Source: Salirhabdus euzebyi (GTDB lineage: Bacteria; Bacillota; Bacilli; Bacillales; Alkalibacillaceae). Taken from it: a stretch of 64,000 nucleotides of DNA. Every line of letters starts with the position of its first letter. The first letter of the stretch is position 1. The notes under the pieces are model-generated. The model did no database searches. It was not told the DNA's origin and worked only from the letters and a program-made list of their open reading frames with translations. Below, piece by piece: positions 1 to 9,324 of this stretch. The stretch covers positions 75,885-139,884 of the forward strand of contig NZ_JACHGH010000009.1 of the NCBI RefSeq assembly GCF_014207435.1. Reading direction: 5' to 3'. A program made the translations under genes and the position numbers.

Positions 1-1
1 T

Positions 2-580
2 CATCAAGAAAAACCGGATCTAATCCTTTTGGACATCATGCTTCCGCAAAAAGATGGAATGGAAGTCTGCCGAGAAATAAGAAACTTCTATAGTATGCCT
101 ATCATTATGTTAACAGCTAAGGATTCAGAAATAGATAAAGTGTTAGGCCTTGAGTTAGGGGCCGATGATTATGTAACAAAGCCATTTAGTAATCGAGAAC
201 TTATTGCTAGGGTTAAAGCAAATTTGCGTCGTCATCAAAAAGGTGATGATAAAAACCAGAGTGAAAATCAAGATATTAGAATTGGGAAATTAGTTATACA
301 TCCTGATGCTTACAATGTATCCCGGGATGGCCTAGAAATTGAATTAACGCATCGAGAGTTTGAATTGCTTCATTATCTAGCAAGGCATATCGGACAAGTT
401 ATGACTAGAGAGCACTTATTAGAAACGGTATGGGGTTATGACTATTATGGGGATGTAAGAACGGTAGATGTTACTGTACGTAGACTTCGTGAAAAAATAG
501 AAGAAAACCCTAGTAATCCGAAGTGGATCGTAACGAGAAGAGGCGTTGGCTATTATTTACGTAATCCTGATCAGGAGTAA
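2..580 (+). CDS. walR: Response regulator WalR, 5'-truncated by window edge
   Basis: OmpR/PhoB-type response regulator of the essential WalRK (YycFG) system that controls autolysin and wall-metabolism genes. The reading frame is open from base 2, so the true start lies before the window. What remains begins a few residues before the phosphoacceptor region (LLDIMLP), followed by the conserved Thr (MLTA) and Lys (TKPF) of the receiver domain, then a winged-helix DNA-binding domain ending in the typical RRGVGYYL. The stop is 6 bases before walK. The family is assigned from the motifs together with the walKHIJ order that follows; the same order is found in Bacillus and Staphylococcus. Confidence 0.97.
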   Translation, partial: HQEKPDLILLDIMLPQKDGMEVCREIRNFYSMPIIMLTAKDSEIDKVLGLELGADDYVTKPFSNRELIARVKANLRRHQKGDDKNQSENQDIRIGKLVIHPDAYNVSRDGLEIELTHREFELLHYLARHIGQVMTREHLLETVWGYDYYGDVRTVDVTVRRLREKIEENPSNPKWIVTRRGVGYYLRNPDQE

Positions 581-586
581 TGCTTA

Positions 587-2425
587 ATGGAAAAAAAGGT
601 TAAATTTTTTCAGTCCATTCGTTTAAAGATAATTCTTATTTATATTTTACTGCTCCTTATTGCTATTCAAGTAATAGGGGCTTATTTTGCGAACAATTTA
701 GAGACGAAGCTTAGAGAAAACTTTATCGAGTCTATTAACGACCGTGTAGAGCTTTTAACCTATCAATTACAACAAACTTTTACTAAAACAAGAACAGAAG
801 AAGATAGATCTCTTCAACATGATATTCAATCCGTACTAGCTGATTATGATATAGACGATATAACAGAGCTTCAAGTAATAGATGCTCAAGGCCGAATTAT
901 TGGAACGACCAACCAATTTAACAAAGAAGTTGTTGGAAAATTAACGAACAGACCAGAAATAGAAAGAATGCTTATTTTTGGAACAGAATATAAGCCTGCA
1001 ATTGTTTATAACCCTCGAATCGGACATCGAACACTTGTTAAAATGGTACCCATCTTTGTTAATCAGAAGAAAGAAGTTGTAGGTGCTATTTATCTGGAAG
1101 CTAGTATAGAAGGTGTTTATGACCAATTAGAGGAAATCAGTTCTATCTTTTTAAATGGAACACTCCTAGCTATATCTATTTCAGCCTTACTTGGAATCTT
1201 AGTTGCTCGCACAATAACCAAGCCTATATCCGCGATGCGTAAACAAGCACATGTCATGGCGGGGGGAGATTTCTCCAAAAAAGTAGACGTATATGGAATG
1301 GATGAAATAGGACAGCTTGCCATGTCATTTAACCATTTAAATGACAAGTTAAAGCAGTCGTACGCTACAACAGAGGGTGAAAGAAGAAAGCTTACTTCTG
1401 TATTATCAAATATGAACGATGGCGTAATTGCAACTGATCACAATGGATCTATAATTTTGATGAATGATCCAGCAAAGAAAATAATAGGTAAAACATTTGA
1501 ACAAATAAAAGGAAAGTCTTTGCTAGAGCTACTAGGAATAACGGATCAAATAGAAACAATTGAGGACGTTCCTCAAACGGGTTCCATCATTATTGATTAT
1601 AGTGATGAAGAACAGCATTTGTTAGTGAAAGCTAGCTTTTCTGTCATTCAGGATGAAAATGAAATGATGAATGGATTCATAACTGTTCTAAGTGATGTAA
1701 CCGAGGAAGAAAAAATAGAACGGGAACGAAGAGAATTTGTTGCAAACGTTTCTCATGAATTAAGAACGCCATTAACGTCAATGAGAAGTTATTTAGAAGC
1801 TTTAGCTGATGGAGAGACATGGAAGGATCCTGAAATAGCTCCGAAGTTTCTAGCTGTTACCCAAACGGAAACGGAGCGGATGATTCGTCTCGTAAACGAT
1901 CTGTTACAGCTATCTAAAATGGATAATAAAGATTACTATTTGCACAAAGAAAAGGTAGACTTCACTAAGTTCTTCCACCATGTTATTGATCGATTTGAGA
2001 TGAATAAATATGAACATTTACAATTCAAACGAGATTTATTAGCGCAAACTTTGTGGGTGTGGATTGATAAAGACAAAATTATACAAGTATTAGATAACGT
2101 TATTTCTAATGCTGTTAAGTATTCCCCTGAAGGTGGAGTTATTAAGCTTGGGACAAAAGTTAAAAACAAAATGCTTCTTATTACCGTTTCAGACCAAGGA
2201 GTAGGAATTCCTATTGATCAAATAGATAAAATATTTAACCGTTTTTACCGTGTGGACAAGGCACGTTCTCGCAAACTTGGTGGAACAGGTTTAGGTCTAG
2301 CCATAGCGAAGGAAATGATTGAAGCTCATAATGGAGAAATATGGGCGGAAAGTGAAGAAGGAAAAGGTACAACTATATTTCTAACTCTTCCATTGATGCA
2401 CAAAAAGCGGGGTGATGTTTCATGA
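587..2425 (+). CDS. walK: Sensor histidine kinase WalK
   Basis: Membrane kinase (612 aa) that phosphorylates WalR in response to cell-wall state. Domains in order: transmembrane segment about 11-35, extracytoplasmic Cache/PAS-like domain about 36-185, second transmembrane segment about 187-208, HAMP about 209-260, cytoplasmic PAS about 265-370, HisKA with the phosphoacceptor His near residue 390 (SHELRTPL), and an HATPase domain with N, G1 and G2 boxes (NAVKYS, DQGVGIP, GTGLGLAI). Length and order match Bacillus WalK. An AGGAG sits 9 bases before the ATG. The end overlaps walH by 4 bases (ATGA), indicating translational coupling. Confidence 0.97.
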   Translation: MEKKVKFFQSIRLKIILIYILLLLIAIQVIGAYFANNLETKLRENFIESINDRVELLTYQLQQTFTKTRTEEDRSLQHDIQSVLADYDIDDITELQVIDAQGRIIGTTNQFNKEVVGKLTNRPEIERMLIFGTEYKPAIVYNPRIGHRTLVKMVPIFVNQKKEVVGAIYLEASIEGVYDQLEEISSIFLNGTLLAISISALLGILVARTITKPISAMRKQAHVMAGGDFSKKVDVYGMDEIGQLAMSFNHLNDKLKQSYATTEGERRKLTSVLSNMNDGVIATDHNGSIILMNDPAKKIIGKTFEQIKGKSLLELLGITDQIETIEDVPQTGSIIIDYSDEEQHLLVKASFSVIQDENEMMNGFITVLSDVTEEEKIERERREFVANVSHELRTPLTSMRSYLEALADGETWKDPEIAPKFLAVTQTETERMIRLVNDLLQLSKMDNKDYYLHKEKVDFTKFFHHVIDRFEMNKYEHLQFKRDLLAQTLWVWIDKDKIIQVLDNVISNAVKYSPEGGVIKLGTKVKNKMLLITVSDQGVGIPIDQIDKIFNRFYRVDKARSRKLGGTGLGLAIAKEMIEAHNGEIWAESEEGKGTTIFLTLPLMHKKRGDVS

Positions 2426-3696
2426 ATTTAGAAACTATTAAAACGGCTGTACTAGTCATTTTAGTTTCGATCAGCCTAATTTTAACAATTGGTGTATGGA
2501 ACTTCTCATCCCAGTATGATGAGTTGGAAAATTCAACGGTTTTACGTGAAACATCCATTAATGGAGAAAAGCAAAGTGCAAAAGATATTATAAAACCGAC
2601 AAACATCGTCTTTCATAATAACGGAGCACATTATGGTTTAAAGGAAAAGGAAACGGAAAGCAGCTTATATAAAGAAATGCAGCAATGGTCGATTAGGCAG
2701 TTCGGTAATTTACAACAACAGAGCATCGAAATTGATGAACCAAGTGTAGAAGTGATATTTCCTGTAGAATTGCCTTATGAAGTCTTACCACTTTTGTTTG
2801 ATATAGACGAAAATATAGTTTTTCCGGACAGTAGTTTTAATCGGATTCAATTTCAACTAAGGTCTGAGACGCAGGGGTTAGATGTACTGTTCTTATCCAC
2901 AGTACATGATCAAACATTAGGTGCGGATATTCAAGAAACAAATGCATACCAGAAACTATCTGCTTTTATTGAGGGCGGCAGTTTAAATTCTCTCATATCG
3001 TTTTCCTTAAGTAATGGAAATACAGTTTATTTACCTGAAGAAGAAGTTACGCTTCAAAACCGAACGTTTACAACGAATACTATATCCGACTGGCCACTAA
3101 TTAATAATCTTTTCCGTGATCCAACAGCAGTAAAAAACATTGGCTACTATACAGACGGAAGTAGAAAACTGGAAACATCTATTTTAGCGAATCAAAAGTA
3201 TATGGAATTTGTTAATCCCATTTCTACTGAAAATAAGCAATTTGAAAGGGAAGAGCTGTTATCCAAAAGTATTTCTTTCGTTAACAATCATGATGGCTGG
3301 ACAGATGAATTTATGCTATTGGATATAGATACGATCAATGCAGTGGTTCATTATCAATGGGTTGTAAAAGGATATCCTGTGATGGGGAAGCTTGGCACAA
3401 TGGAGCAGATCTGGCAAAATCAAGAGTTAACAAATTATAATAGACCATTAGTTGAGCTCTCGCACTCTTTTCCTGATTATGAAAAACCAAAATTAATGTC
3501 AGGTTCTACATTGATAACCTTTATTGAACAAAACTCTTTGAAGTATCCTTTGAATTCAATTGAAGATATACGCATTGGCTATAAGATTGTTCAAGAAGAA
3601 ACGCCAGACATTATTTCTTTACAGCCAAATTGGTATATGAAAGTTTCTGGTAAATGGATTTTAATAGAAAATCCTAGTGAGCAAGGAGGCGTATAA
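2422..3696 (+). CDS. walH: WalK regulatory protein WalH (YycH)
   Basis: Membrane-anchored extracytoplasmic protein of 424 aa. A single N-terminal transmembrane helix (about 7-28) is followed by a large outside domain. In B. subtilis YycH acts with YycI to hold WalK in check through transmembrane-helix contacts; that role is carried over by family and position. The start overlaps the walK stop, and the end lies just before the walI ribosome binding site, so the genes form one operon. Sequence motifs in this family are weak, so the call rests on length, topology and location between walK and walI. Confidence 0.93.
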   Translation: MNLETIKTAVLVILVSISLILTIGVWNFSSQYDELENSTVLRETSINGEKQSAKDIIKPTNIVFHNNGAHYGLKEKETESSLYKEMQQWSIRQFGNLQQQSIEIDEPSVEVIFPVELPYEVLPLLFDIDENIVFPDSSFNRIQFQLRSETQGLDVLFLSTVHDQTLGADIQETNAYQKLSAFIEGGSLNSLISFSLSNGNTVYLPEEEVTLQNRTFTTNTISDWPLINNLFRDPTAVKNIGYYTDGSRKLETSILANQKYMEFVNPISTENKQFEREELLSKSISFVNNHDGWTDEFMLLDIDTINAVVHYQWVVKGYPVMGKLGTMEQIWQNQELTNYNRPLVELSHSFPDYEKPKLMSGSTLITFIEQNSLKYPLNSIEDIRIGYKIVQEETPDIISLQPNWYMKVSGKWILIENPSEQGGV

Positions 3697-3697
3697 A

Positions 3698-4543
3698 TTG
3701 CAATGGGGACAAATTAAAACAATATTCATTATATGCTTCCTGATCCTAGACATTTATTTAATAACGCAAGTGTTAGCAAAAGAAAGTGAACCAGGAGAAC
3801 TTTTTAATCCGGAGACCACTTCTATTAGAGAAGAGCTAGAAGAAAAGAACATTAATATAGAAAATATTCCTGAATCCTCTAAGAAGGCAACTTATATTTC
3901 TGCTAGTTGGCATTCTTTTACAGAGGAGGAATTACAAACAATAAAAAATCAAACTGTGATGAATGCTGGGGATATGATTATAGCGGACTTTAATGAACCT
4001 ATAGTCTTAAGTGAGGACATAACTGTAGAAGAAGTTACGAGAAAGGTAACAGAAAATATTTTATACAGTGATAAATATGTTTTCTGGGGCTGGGACGAGG
4101 AAAAAAACATCATGTTATTTTTCCAGCAGCATAACGGCCAACCAATTTACTATAACAAGGGCGGAATGCTTTATATTCAACTAAATGAAGAAAATGAAAT
4201 GGTTTCTTATGGACAAACCATGCTAGAAGAGATCACCCTTCAAAGTGAAGAAACAGATGTTAGTAAACCTATTGAAGCGGTAGAAGTTTTGTTAGAAAAT
4301 AACAAGATTTTTTCTGGGGACCACATTTCCAGTATGGAGTTAGGATATCATACATTTTTCCCGTTCGATAATGGGGTACAAGTATTCGTTCCAACCTGGA
4401 AAGTGATTGTAAATAATAATCAAACCCATTTTATTAATGCGATGGAAGGTCAGATTATTTCAAAAGATGAAGATGAATTTATTACTGAAATACAGCAAAG
4501 TATCGAGAAAGTCAGAAGCACTATTGGGAGTGAGGAGTCGTGA
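3698..4543 (+). CDS. walI: WalK regulatory protein WalI (YycI)
   Basis: Single-pass extracytoplasmic regulator (281 aa) that partners WalH in controlling WalK. I chose the TTG at 3698 rather than an upstream in-frame ATG at 3677: a strong AAGGAGG lies 8 bases before the TTG, and the resulting start ([11 protein letters not shown]) resembles the MDW..KTKTIFI start I recall for Bacillus YycI. An N-terminal helix about 8-25 is the membrane anchor. The gene starts directly after the walH stop and overlaps walJ by 4 bases (GTGA). Confidence 0.93.
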   Translation: MQWGQIKTIFIICFLILDIYLITQVLAKESEPGELFNPETTSIREELEEKNINIENIPESSKKATYISASWHSFTEEELQTIKNQTVMNAGDMIIADFNEPIVLSEDITVEEVTRKVTENILYSDKYVFWGWDEEKNIMLFFQQHNGQPIYYNKGGMLYIQLNEENEMVSYGQTMLEEITLQSEETDVSKPIEAVEVLLENNKIFSGDHISSMELGYHTFFPFDNGVQVFVPTWKVIVNNNQTHFINAMEGQIISKDEDEFITEIQQSIEKVRSTIGSEES

Positions 4544-5337
4544 CATTACATTTTAGTGTCTTAGCATCAGGAAGTAGTGGAAATGCCTTTTATATCGGTA
4601 CAGATAAACAGAAGTTACTTGTAGATGCAGGACTAAGTGGTAAACAGTTAGAGAAATTGTTTTATGAAGTAAATATAGAGCCAAGTGCATTGGATGGGAT
4701 ATTAGTAACCCATGAACATAGCGATCATGTAAAGGGATTAGGTATCTTAGCAAGAAGATACAACCTACCTATATACGCGAATGAGAAAACATGGGAAGCG
4801 ATGCAGAAAAATATTGGGGAAATAAAGCTCGACCAAAAATTTATTTTTCAGATGGAAACAACGAAAACGTTTGGTGATATGGAAGTAGAATCATTTGGTG
4901 TTTCTCATGACGCTGCGGAACCTATGTTTTACGTGTTTCATCATGCAGGGAAAAAAGTTGCACTCGTTACGGATACGGGTTATGTATCGGAGCGAATTAA
5001 AAAAACAGTTGAAAACGCAGACGCTTATATATTTGAAGCGAACCATGATATTGAGATGCTCCGAATGGGGAGATATCCTTGGAACGTAAAAAGGCGTATT
5101 TTGGGTGATTTAGGCCATGTGTCCAATGAAGATAGTGCTATTGCATTAACAGATATAATTGGAAACCAAACAAAAAGAATTTATTTGGCACATTTAAGCA
5201 AAGATAACAACATGAAAGAGCTAGCACGTATGTCAGTTACACAAATATTGGATGAACGAGGTTTTCATATGGATAAGAATATCGAAATCCATGATACAGA
5301 CCCATCCATGCCAACACCAATTTATAAAGTTAGTTAG
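4540..5337 (+). CDS. walJ: Metallo-beta-lactamase fold exonuclease WalJ (YycJ)
   Basis: Cytoplasmic metallo-hydrolase of 265 aa, last gene of the wal operon. The zinc-binding signature HxHxDH is complete (H58, H60, D62, H63, in [10 protein letters not shown]), and later metal ligands appear in the VTDTGY and AHLSKDN segments. B. subtilis YycJ/WalJ is described as a 5'-3' DNA exonuclease linked to mismatch repair rather than to WalK signalling. The GTG start overlaps the walI stop and is preceded by GTGAGGAG. Confidence 0.95.
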   Translation: MTLHFSVLASGSSGNAFYIGTDKQKLLVDAGLSGKQLEKLFYEVNIEPSALDGILVTHEHSDHVKGLGILARRYNLPIYANEKTWEAMQKNIGEIKLDQKFIFQMETTKTFGDMEVESFGVSHDAAEPMFYVFHHAGKKVALVTDTGYVSERIKKTVENADAYIFEANHDIEMLRMGRYPWNVKRRILGDLGHVSNEDSAIALTDIIGNQTKRIYLAHLSKDNNMKELARMSVTQILDERGFHMDKNIEIHDTDPSMPTPIYKVS

Positions 5338-5440
5338 GTTTATTATTTTGTAAACTGTATAAAATAATTATGTTTAAAGTAATGATTCTCTCATCCTTTA
5401 TCTTTTGGAAATCTAGGTTGAAAGGCCAGGTGAAAAAACT

Positions 5441-6643
5441 ATGGGCTACTATGATGACCATATGCAACCTCAAGCAAACCCCAAAAAGAGAAGTTGGTTT
5501 TTGCCCACGGCTGTTGGCGTTATTATTGGAGCATTAATTGTTTTTTTAGCTTTACCCTCTTTAATAAAGGCCAATCTTTTGCCATATGAAATGCAGAATC
5601 AAAACGAGCTGACCCAACAAGGTAATGACAGTCCTTTACCAACGCAAACTGTGAATGTAAACATTCAAACACAGGTAACAGATGTGGTAGAAATGGTTTC
5701 AGATGCAGTTGTTGGCGTGGTTAATGTTAGAGGATCTGATTTCTGGATTCAACAAGATGAAGATGCTGGGACTGGTTCAGGAGTCATATATAAAATGGAT
5801 AATCAGTATGCATATGTTGTTTCTAACCACCATGTAATAGAAGGAGCTACAGAGTTAGAAGTGTCCCTTACAGATGGTGAAAGAGTACCAGCACAACTAT
5901 TAGGGAGTGACCCTTTTAACGATTTAGCTGTTCTACGTATTGATGCAGATCATGTTGATAAAGCAATTGAATTAGGGCACTCTGAAAATCTAAAGGTTGG
6001 AGAGCCTGTAATTGCAATTGGTAGCCCGTTAGGCCTGCAATTTTCTGGCTCTGTTACCCAAGGTATAATTAGTGGTAAAGAACGGATTGTACCACAAGAT
6101 TTAGACCGAGATGGTATGGCAGATTGGCATTCAGAAGTTATACAAACAGACGCTGCTATTAATCCAGGAAATTCAGGTGGAGCCTTAATCAATATGCGTG
6201 GACAACTAATTGGAATAAATTCAATGAAAATAGCTCAGCACGCTGTAGAAGGAATAGGGTTCTCTATTCCGATAGATACTGCTAAGCCGATAATTGATGA
6301 TTTAGAGGACGATGGAAAAATTACAAGACCATATATGGGTGTAACCCCTAGATCATTATCTGAAATTCCAAGCCATAACTGGTCCGTGTCATTGAATTTA
6401 CCAAATAACGTAACAGAAGGCGTATTCTTAGAAAATATAGAAGCTATGTCACCAGCAGGGCAAGCTGGTCTAGAAATATATGATGTCATTGTTCAACTAG
6501 ATGATCAACCTATTGGGGATGTTATTGATTTGCGTAAACACCTCTACCAAAATAAACAACCTGGAGAACAGATGACGGTCATTTACTATCGAGACGGAAA
6601 TAAGAGACAAACGACCATGACATTATCAGCACAGGATTTTTAG
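5441..6643 (+). CDS. htrC: HtrA/DegP-type membrane-anchored serine protease
   Basis: Envelope quality-control protease of 400 aa. One transmembrane anchor (about 20-42) is followed by a trypsin-like domain with the full catalytic triad visible: H131 in NHHVIEG, D161 in FNDLAVL, S245 in NPGNSGGAL. A single PDZ domain occupies about 295-395. In Bacillus the paralogue directly after the wal operon is HtrC (YyxA), hence the symbol; the sequence alone would only support the HtrA family. The 103 bases after walJ leave room for its own promoter, and I saw no terminator there, so read-through from wal is possible. Confidence 0.92.
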   Translation: MGYYDDHMQPQANPKKRSWFLPTAVGVIIGALIVFLALPSLIKANLLPYEMQNQNELTQQGNDSPLPTQTVNVNIQTQVTDVVEMVSDAVVGVVNVRGSDFWIQQDEDAGTGSGVIYKMDNQYAYVVSNHHVIEGATELEVSLTDGERVPAQLLGSDPFNDLAVLRIDADHVDKAIELGHSENLKVGEPVIAIGSPLGLQFSGSVTQGIISGKERIVPQDLDRDGMADWHSEVIQTDAAINPGNSGGALINMRGQLIGINSMKIAQHAVEGIGFSIPIDTAKPIIDDLEDDGKITRPYMGVTPRSLSEIPSHNWSVSLNLPNNVTEGVFLENIEAMSPAGQAGLEIYDVIVQLDDQPIGDVIDLRKHLYQNKQPGEQMTVIYYRDGNKRQTTMTLSAQDF

Positions 6644-6705
6644 TACTAGCGGGGATATTCATTTATCTCCGCTTTACTTATATGAAAGAGAGGGTGATAG
6701 AAAAT

Positions 6706-6885
6706 ATGAAACAGTATGTATGTGAGAAACATGTGGATATAGCGATGGAAAAAGTGATTGATGAGTATGAAACAGCACCAATTGTTGAGAAATCCACAGA
6801 AAATGAGAAGTTATCAACAAACTGTGAATATTGTGGTGGAGAATCGGCATATATGGTGGCGAACATAGATTCTGATACAAAATAA
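6706..6885 (+). CDS. Small CxxH/CxxC protein, YyzF-like
   Basis: A 59-residue protein with CEKH near the N-terminus and CEYC in the second half, the four-ligand pattern of the CxxH/CxxC family (BA_5709 type, B. subtilis YyzF). A structural zinc site is the natural reading; function is unknown. I start at the ATG at 6706, not the one at 6682, because GAGAGGGTGA precedes it at proper distance and the protein then begins MKQYVCEKH. It sits between htrA and rlmH as in Bacillus. Confidence 0.85.
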   Translation: MKQYVCEKHVDIAMEKVIDEYETAPIVEKSTENEKLSTNCEYCGGESAYMVANIDSDTK

Positions 6886-6897
6886 AGTACAAACATA

Positions 6898-6997
6898 TGT
6901 GCATATGTGGATAACTTTGTGTATAACTATAGATTTGTCGTGTAAAACCTGTGCATATTCACTTTTGCACAGGTCATGTGTATACTTTTGTGGATAA
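6898..6997 (+). promoter_or_regulatory. DnaA-box cluster upstream of rlmH
   Basis: Two perfect 9-mer DnaA boxes TGTGGATAA lie at 6906-6914 and 6989-6997, with near matches TGTGTATAA at 6918-6926, TGTGTATAC at 6977-6985 and TGTGCATAT at 6898-6906, all in the same orientation within 100 bp. There is no dnaA or dnaN gene nearby, so this is not the origin itself. From memory, B. subtilis carries oriC-proximal DnaA-box clusters that titrate DnaA, including one at yydA, its rlmH gene; this looks like the same site conserved. Confidence 0.75.
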
Positions 6998-7077
6998 ATA
7001 GAACGTTGTTGTAGTGCGAAGATTTGTTGACAAGTTTTTGATAAAATTGCTGTAGAGATTAGTAAGGAGTTATTCAT

Positions 7078-7557
7078 ATGAAAATTACTATTATTTCAAT
7101 AGGAAAGCTAAAGGAAAAGTATTTAAAAGAGGGTATACAAGAATATATGAAGCGGCTCGGCCCATATGCGAAGATTGATATTGTGGAACTTCCAGATGAA
7201 AAAGCCCCGGAAAACTTAAGTCCCGCAGAAGAAATAGACGTAAAGAACAAAGAAGGTCAACGCATTTTGGAAAAGTTATCCCCAGATACTTTTGTGATTA
7301 CGCTAGAAATAAGAGGAAAACAGTTAACATCCGAACAATTAGCATCGAAATTGGACGAACTTGCAACATACGGGAAAAGTAAAATAGCTTTTGTTATTGG
7401 TGGATCACTAGGGTTAAGTGAAGAAGTAATGTTTCGTAGTGATATGGCATTATCTTTTTCTAAAATGACTTTCCCACATCAGTTAATGCGGCTAGTTTTG
7501 TTAGAGCAGATTTATCGAGCATTTCGGATTAATAGGGGTGAACCGTACCATAAATAG
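7078..7557 (+). CDS. rlmH: 23S rRNA (pseudouridine1915-N3)-methyltransferase RlmH
   Basis: SPOUT-fold methyltransferase of 159 aa that methylates pseudouridine 1915 in helix 69 of 23S rRNA using S-adenosylmethionine. The knotted SAM-binding region is evident ([11 protein letters not shown]) and the C-terminus ends in the very conserved [10 protein letters not shown]. Length equals the family norm. A TAAGGAG precedes the ATG. In staphylococci the 3' end of this gene (orfX) is the SCC integration site; here the DNA downstream holds a decayed gene but no cassette genes. Confidence 0.97.
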   Translation: MKITIISIGKLKEKYLKEGIQEYMKRLGPYAKIDIVELPDEKAPENLSPAEEIDVKNKEGQRILEKLSPDTFVITLEIRGKQLTSEQLASKLDELATYGKSKIAFVIGGSLGLSEEVMFRSDMALSFSKMTFPHQLMRLVLLEQIYRAFRINRGEPYHK

Positions 7558-7658
7558 AGGGAGGAAAAAGAGGAAGAAAAAGGAGCAGGAACATTTCCGG
7601 AACGCTTCCTTTTTGGGTAAAAAAGTGGTGGCTGATAAGATGCTCTTTAAAAATATCC

Positions 7659-7936
7659 TTACTCGACTGTAGTACCCAAAGTCATTCCACCATCAACTAT
7701 AATTACTGTGCCTGTGCATTAAGAGCTTTCATCTGAGGCAAGAAATGCTACAGCTTGAGCAATTTTAATCGGTTGTCCTATACGTCCTTTACCTCCTAGC
7801 CACAGCTTTAGCCTTATCATAATTCCGAGCACCAATTCCTACTAGCCCCTAATGAGGCAAGGTGTTGAGCAATTGCTTTTCCTTGTCCACGATTAGCTCC
7901 ATTAATAAGTATGATTTGATTTTTTAAGTCTGGCAT
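7659..7936 (-). pseudogene. Short-chain dehydrogenase/reductase remnant
   Basis: Reading the minus strand from 7936, an intact ribosome binding site and start lead into a Rossmann nucleotide-binding segment (ILINGANRGQGKAIA), which then shifts frame after about 31 residues (continuing as VGIGARNYDKAKAVA). An internal deletion of roughly two thirds of the gene jumps to the family C-terminus, QAVAFLASDES, an in-frame stop, then TGTVIIVDGGMTLGT. Frameshift, deletion and nonsense mutation together show a dead SDR gene. It lies directly after rlmH. Confidence 0.85.
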
Positions 7937-8088
7937 ATTCTCTCCTACCTTCAACATATAAAGCATTACTAAGGCATTTTAATACATAAATGACTTTTAA
8001 GGTTTGATTTCATCATCCACAAGATTTGAAAAATCCTTTCTGTTACACTAATAGATGGATAAAGATGGTTAGTATAGGAGTGAAAAAT

Positions 8089-8817
8089 ATGTTAGTGGGT
8101 CATATTAAGGAAATTATTCGACATCCTGTAAAATCTTTTGACGGAGAATTTGTACATAAATCCAAAATAATGGAATACGGTTTATATGGGGATCGTAGTC
8201 ATGCTTATTTAGATGAAACAAAAAAAGGAAATTTCTTAACGATAACACAATTTCCAGAAATGGTTAGATATAAAGCTAGATTTGTAGGAGAAGACTTAAT
8301 TGAAGAATATCCCAAAGTGGAAGTAACAACACCTGAGGGGAAGGTATATGACTGGAAAGATGATGAATTAATTAGAGAAATGGAAAACAAATCGAAAAGA
8401 AAAATTTCTACTGTTCAATATACACCTTCACATGTGCCTATTGGACCAATTGCAGTCGAACACATTCTACTTGCAACCGATGCTTCCTTAGATAAATTGG
8501 AAAAAATGTGGGGTAAAGACGAAATCGATTTCAGACGTTTTCGTCCTAATCTTTTTCTTTCATTAAAAGAAAAGATACCGTTTATGGAAGAACAATGGAT
8601 CGGTAAACGGATAAAAATAGGGAAAGAAGTAGAAATCGAGTTAGTAGGGCATTGTAAAAGATGTATGATTATTACGGTTGATCCTAATAATGCAAAACGA
8701 GATTCAAGTTTGCATCAAAAGCTTATAAAAGAAAGAAACAATAATTTTGGTGTTTATGCTTCAGTCATTAAAACAGGTGATATTTATGTTGGGGATGAAG
8801 TGCATCTTCTTAAATGA
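8089..8817 (+). CDS. MOSC domain-containing protein
   Basis: Cytoplasmic protein of 242 aa with the MOSC fold, a sulfur-carrier domain named after the molybdenum-cofactor sulfurase C-terminus. The N-terminal beta-barrel part begins IKEIIRHPVKSF, the core has the FRRFRPNL pattern, and the cysteines C189 and C192 in GHCKRCMIITVD match the conserved cysteine region. The start at 8089 is supported by TAGGAG 8 bases upstream; an ORF extension to 8026 lacks a binding site. Related Bacillus proteins are thought to act in metal-sulfur or hydroxylated-base detoxification, but the substrate here is unknown. It stands alone. Confidence 0.85.
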   Translation: MLVGHIKEIIRHPVKSFDGEFVHKSKIMEYGLYGDRSHAYLDETKKGNFLTITQFPEMVRYKARFVGEDLIEEYPKVEVTTPEGKVYDWKDDELIREMENKSKRKISTVQYTPSHVPIGPIAVEHILLATDASLDKLEKMWGKDEIDFRRFRPNLFLSLKEKIPFMEEQWIGKRIKIGKEVEIELVGHCKRCMIITVDPNNAKRDSSLHQKLIKERNNNFGVYASVIKTGDIYVGDEVHLLK

Positions 8818-8913
8818 ATTTGTTTAAAAGTCAATCTGAATTTTTGTTAAAACCATATAAACAGCAAAATTAATTTCAAAATAAGATAAAAGTGAAAAGG
8901 TAGGTAAAGATAA

Positions 8914-8950
8914 GGGGGACGGTGTCTACTGCAAGCAGACACTGTCCCCC
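8914..8950. repeat. GC-rich inverted repeat
   Basis: A 14-bp stem (arms 8914-8927 and 8937-8950, one G-T wobble) with a 9-base loop, conspicuously GC-rich in an AT-rich gap. There is no U tract on either strand, so it is not a classical terminator. A related hairpin with the GTGTCT/AGACAC core lies at 46866-46893 between the TRAP genes, suggesting a dispersed intergenic element family. Confidence 0.7.
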
Positions 8951-9004
8951 ATGTGTTTTTTTGTTTTTGCTTACATAAACAGAAAGGAAATTTGGCTAAT
9001 ACTA

Positions 9005-9223
9005 CTATTCTGGATCCTTTTTCTGCTCAATTGGTATGAAATTGAATATTTCCTTTGTCTCAAAACTGTCAATGAGTCTGTTGAGCCAATCGTAATATTC
9101 AAGCCAATTGCTAAGTTTTTTCATATCAACTTCAGCTTGCTCCCGAATTTCTTCATAAGTCTCCGGATTTGCTAAAAGTCCCTTTAGTTCAGCAATGGTT
9201 TTCTCAATCGCACTAGTATTCAT
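9005..9223 (-). CDS. Possible small hypothetical protein
   Basis: A 72-residue ORF starting at the ATG at 9223, rich in Glu, Leu and Lys and probably helical. It begins inside the stop codon of another tiny ORF (ATGA overlap at 9220-9223), which suggests translational coupling. It has no good ribosome binding site of its own. Not recognised. It may equally be the tail of a decayed gene, since the surrounding 0.9 kb has other signs of decay. Confidence 0.4.
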   Translation of the reverse strand: MNTSAIEKTIAELKGLLANPETYEEIREQAEVDMKKLSNWLEYYDWLNRLIDSFETKEIFNFIPIEQKKDPE

Positions 9224-9324
9224 GGTACACATACGGCTCGATTGAAATAACTTCTATTGGTCCATTTTGTAATCCCTATGAATTCATTCCATTCCGATAT
9301 ATATTGTTCATTTTTTACCTCCAT
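9220..9324 (-). CDS. Possible 34-residue ORF or gene remnant
   Basis: Starts ATG at 9324 and reads MEVKNEQYISEWNEF, ending in a TGA that overlaps the ATG of the next ORF. Aromatic-rich composition looks protein-like rather than random. The upstream AGGAAA is 11-16 bases from the start, which is weak. Either a tiny gene coupled to its neighbour or the N-terminal piece of one frameshifted gene. Confidence 0.3.
   Translation of the reverse strand: MEVKNEQYISEWNEFIGITKWTNRSYFNRAVCVP

Noticed and set aside
6674..6904. Minus-strand ORFs over the YyzF-like gene
   Set aside because: No binding site and composition of a shadow frame; the plus-strand protein has family motifs.
6898..6997. Replication origin
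   Set aside because: DnaA boxes are present but there is no dnaA/dnaN, no clear unwinding element, and the place matches the rlmH-upstream cluster instead.
7540..7600. SCC-type attachment site at the rlmH 3' end
   Set aside because: The C-terminal codons resemble the staphylococcal att core only because the protein end is conserved. No second copy, recombinase or cassette genes were seen.
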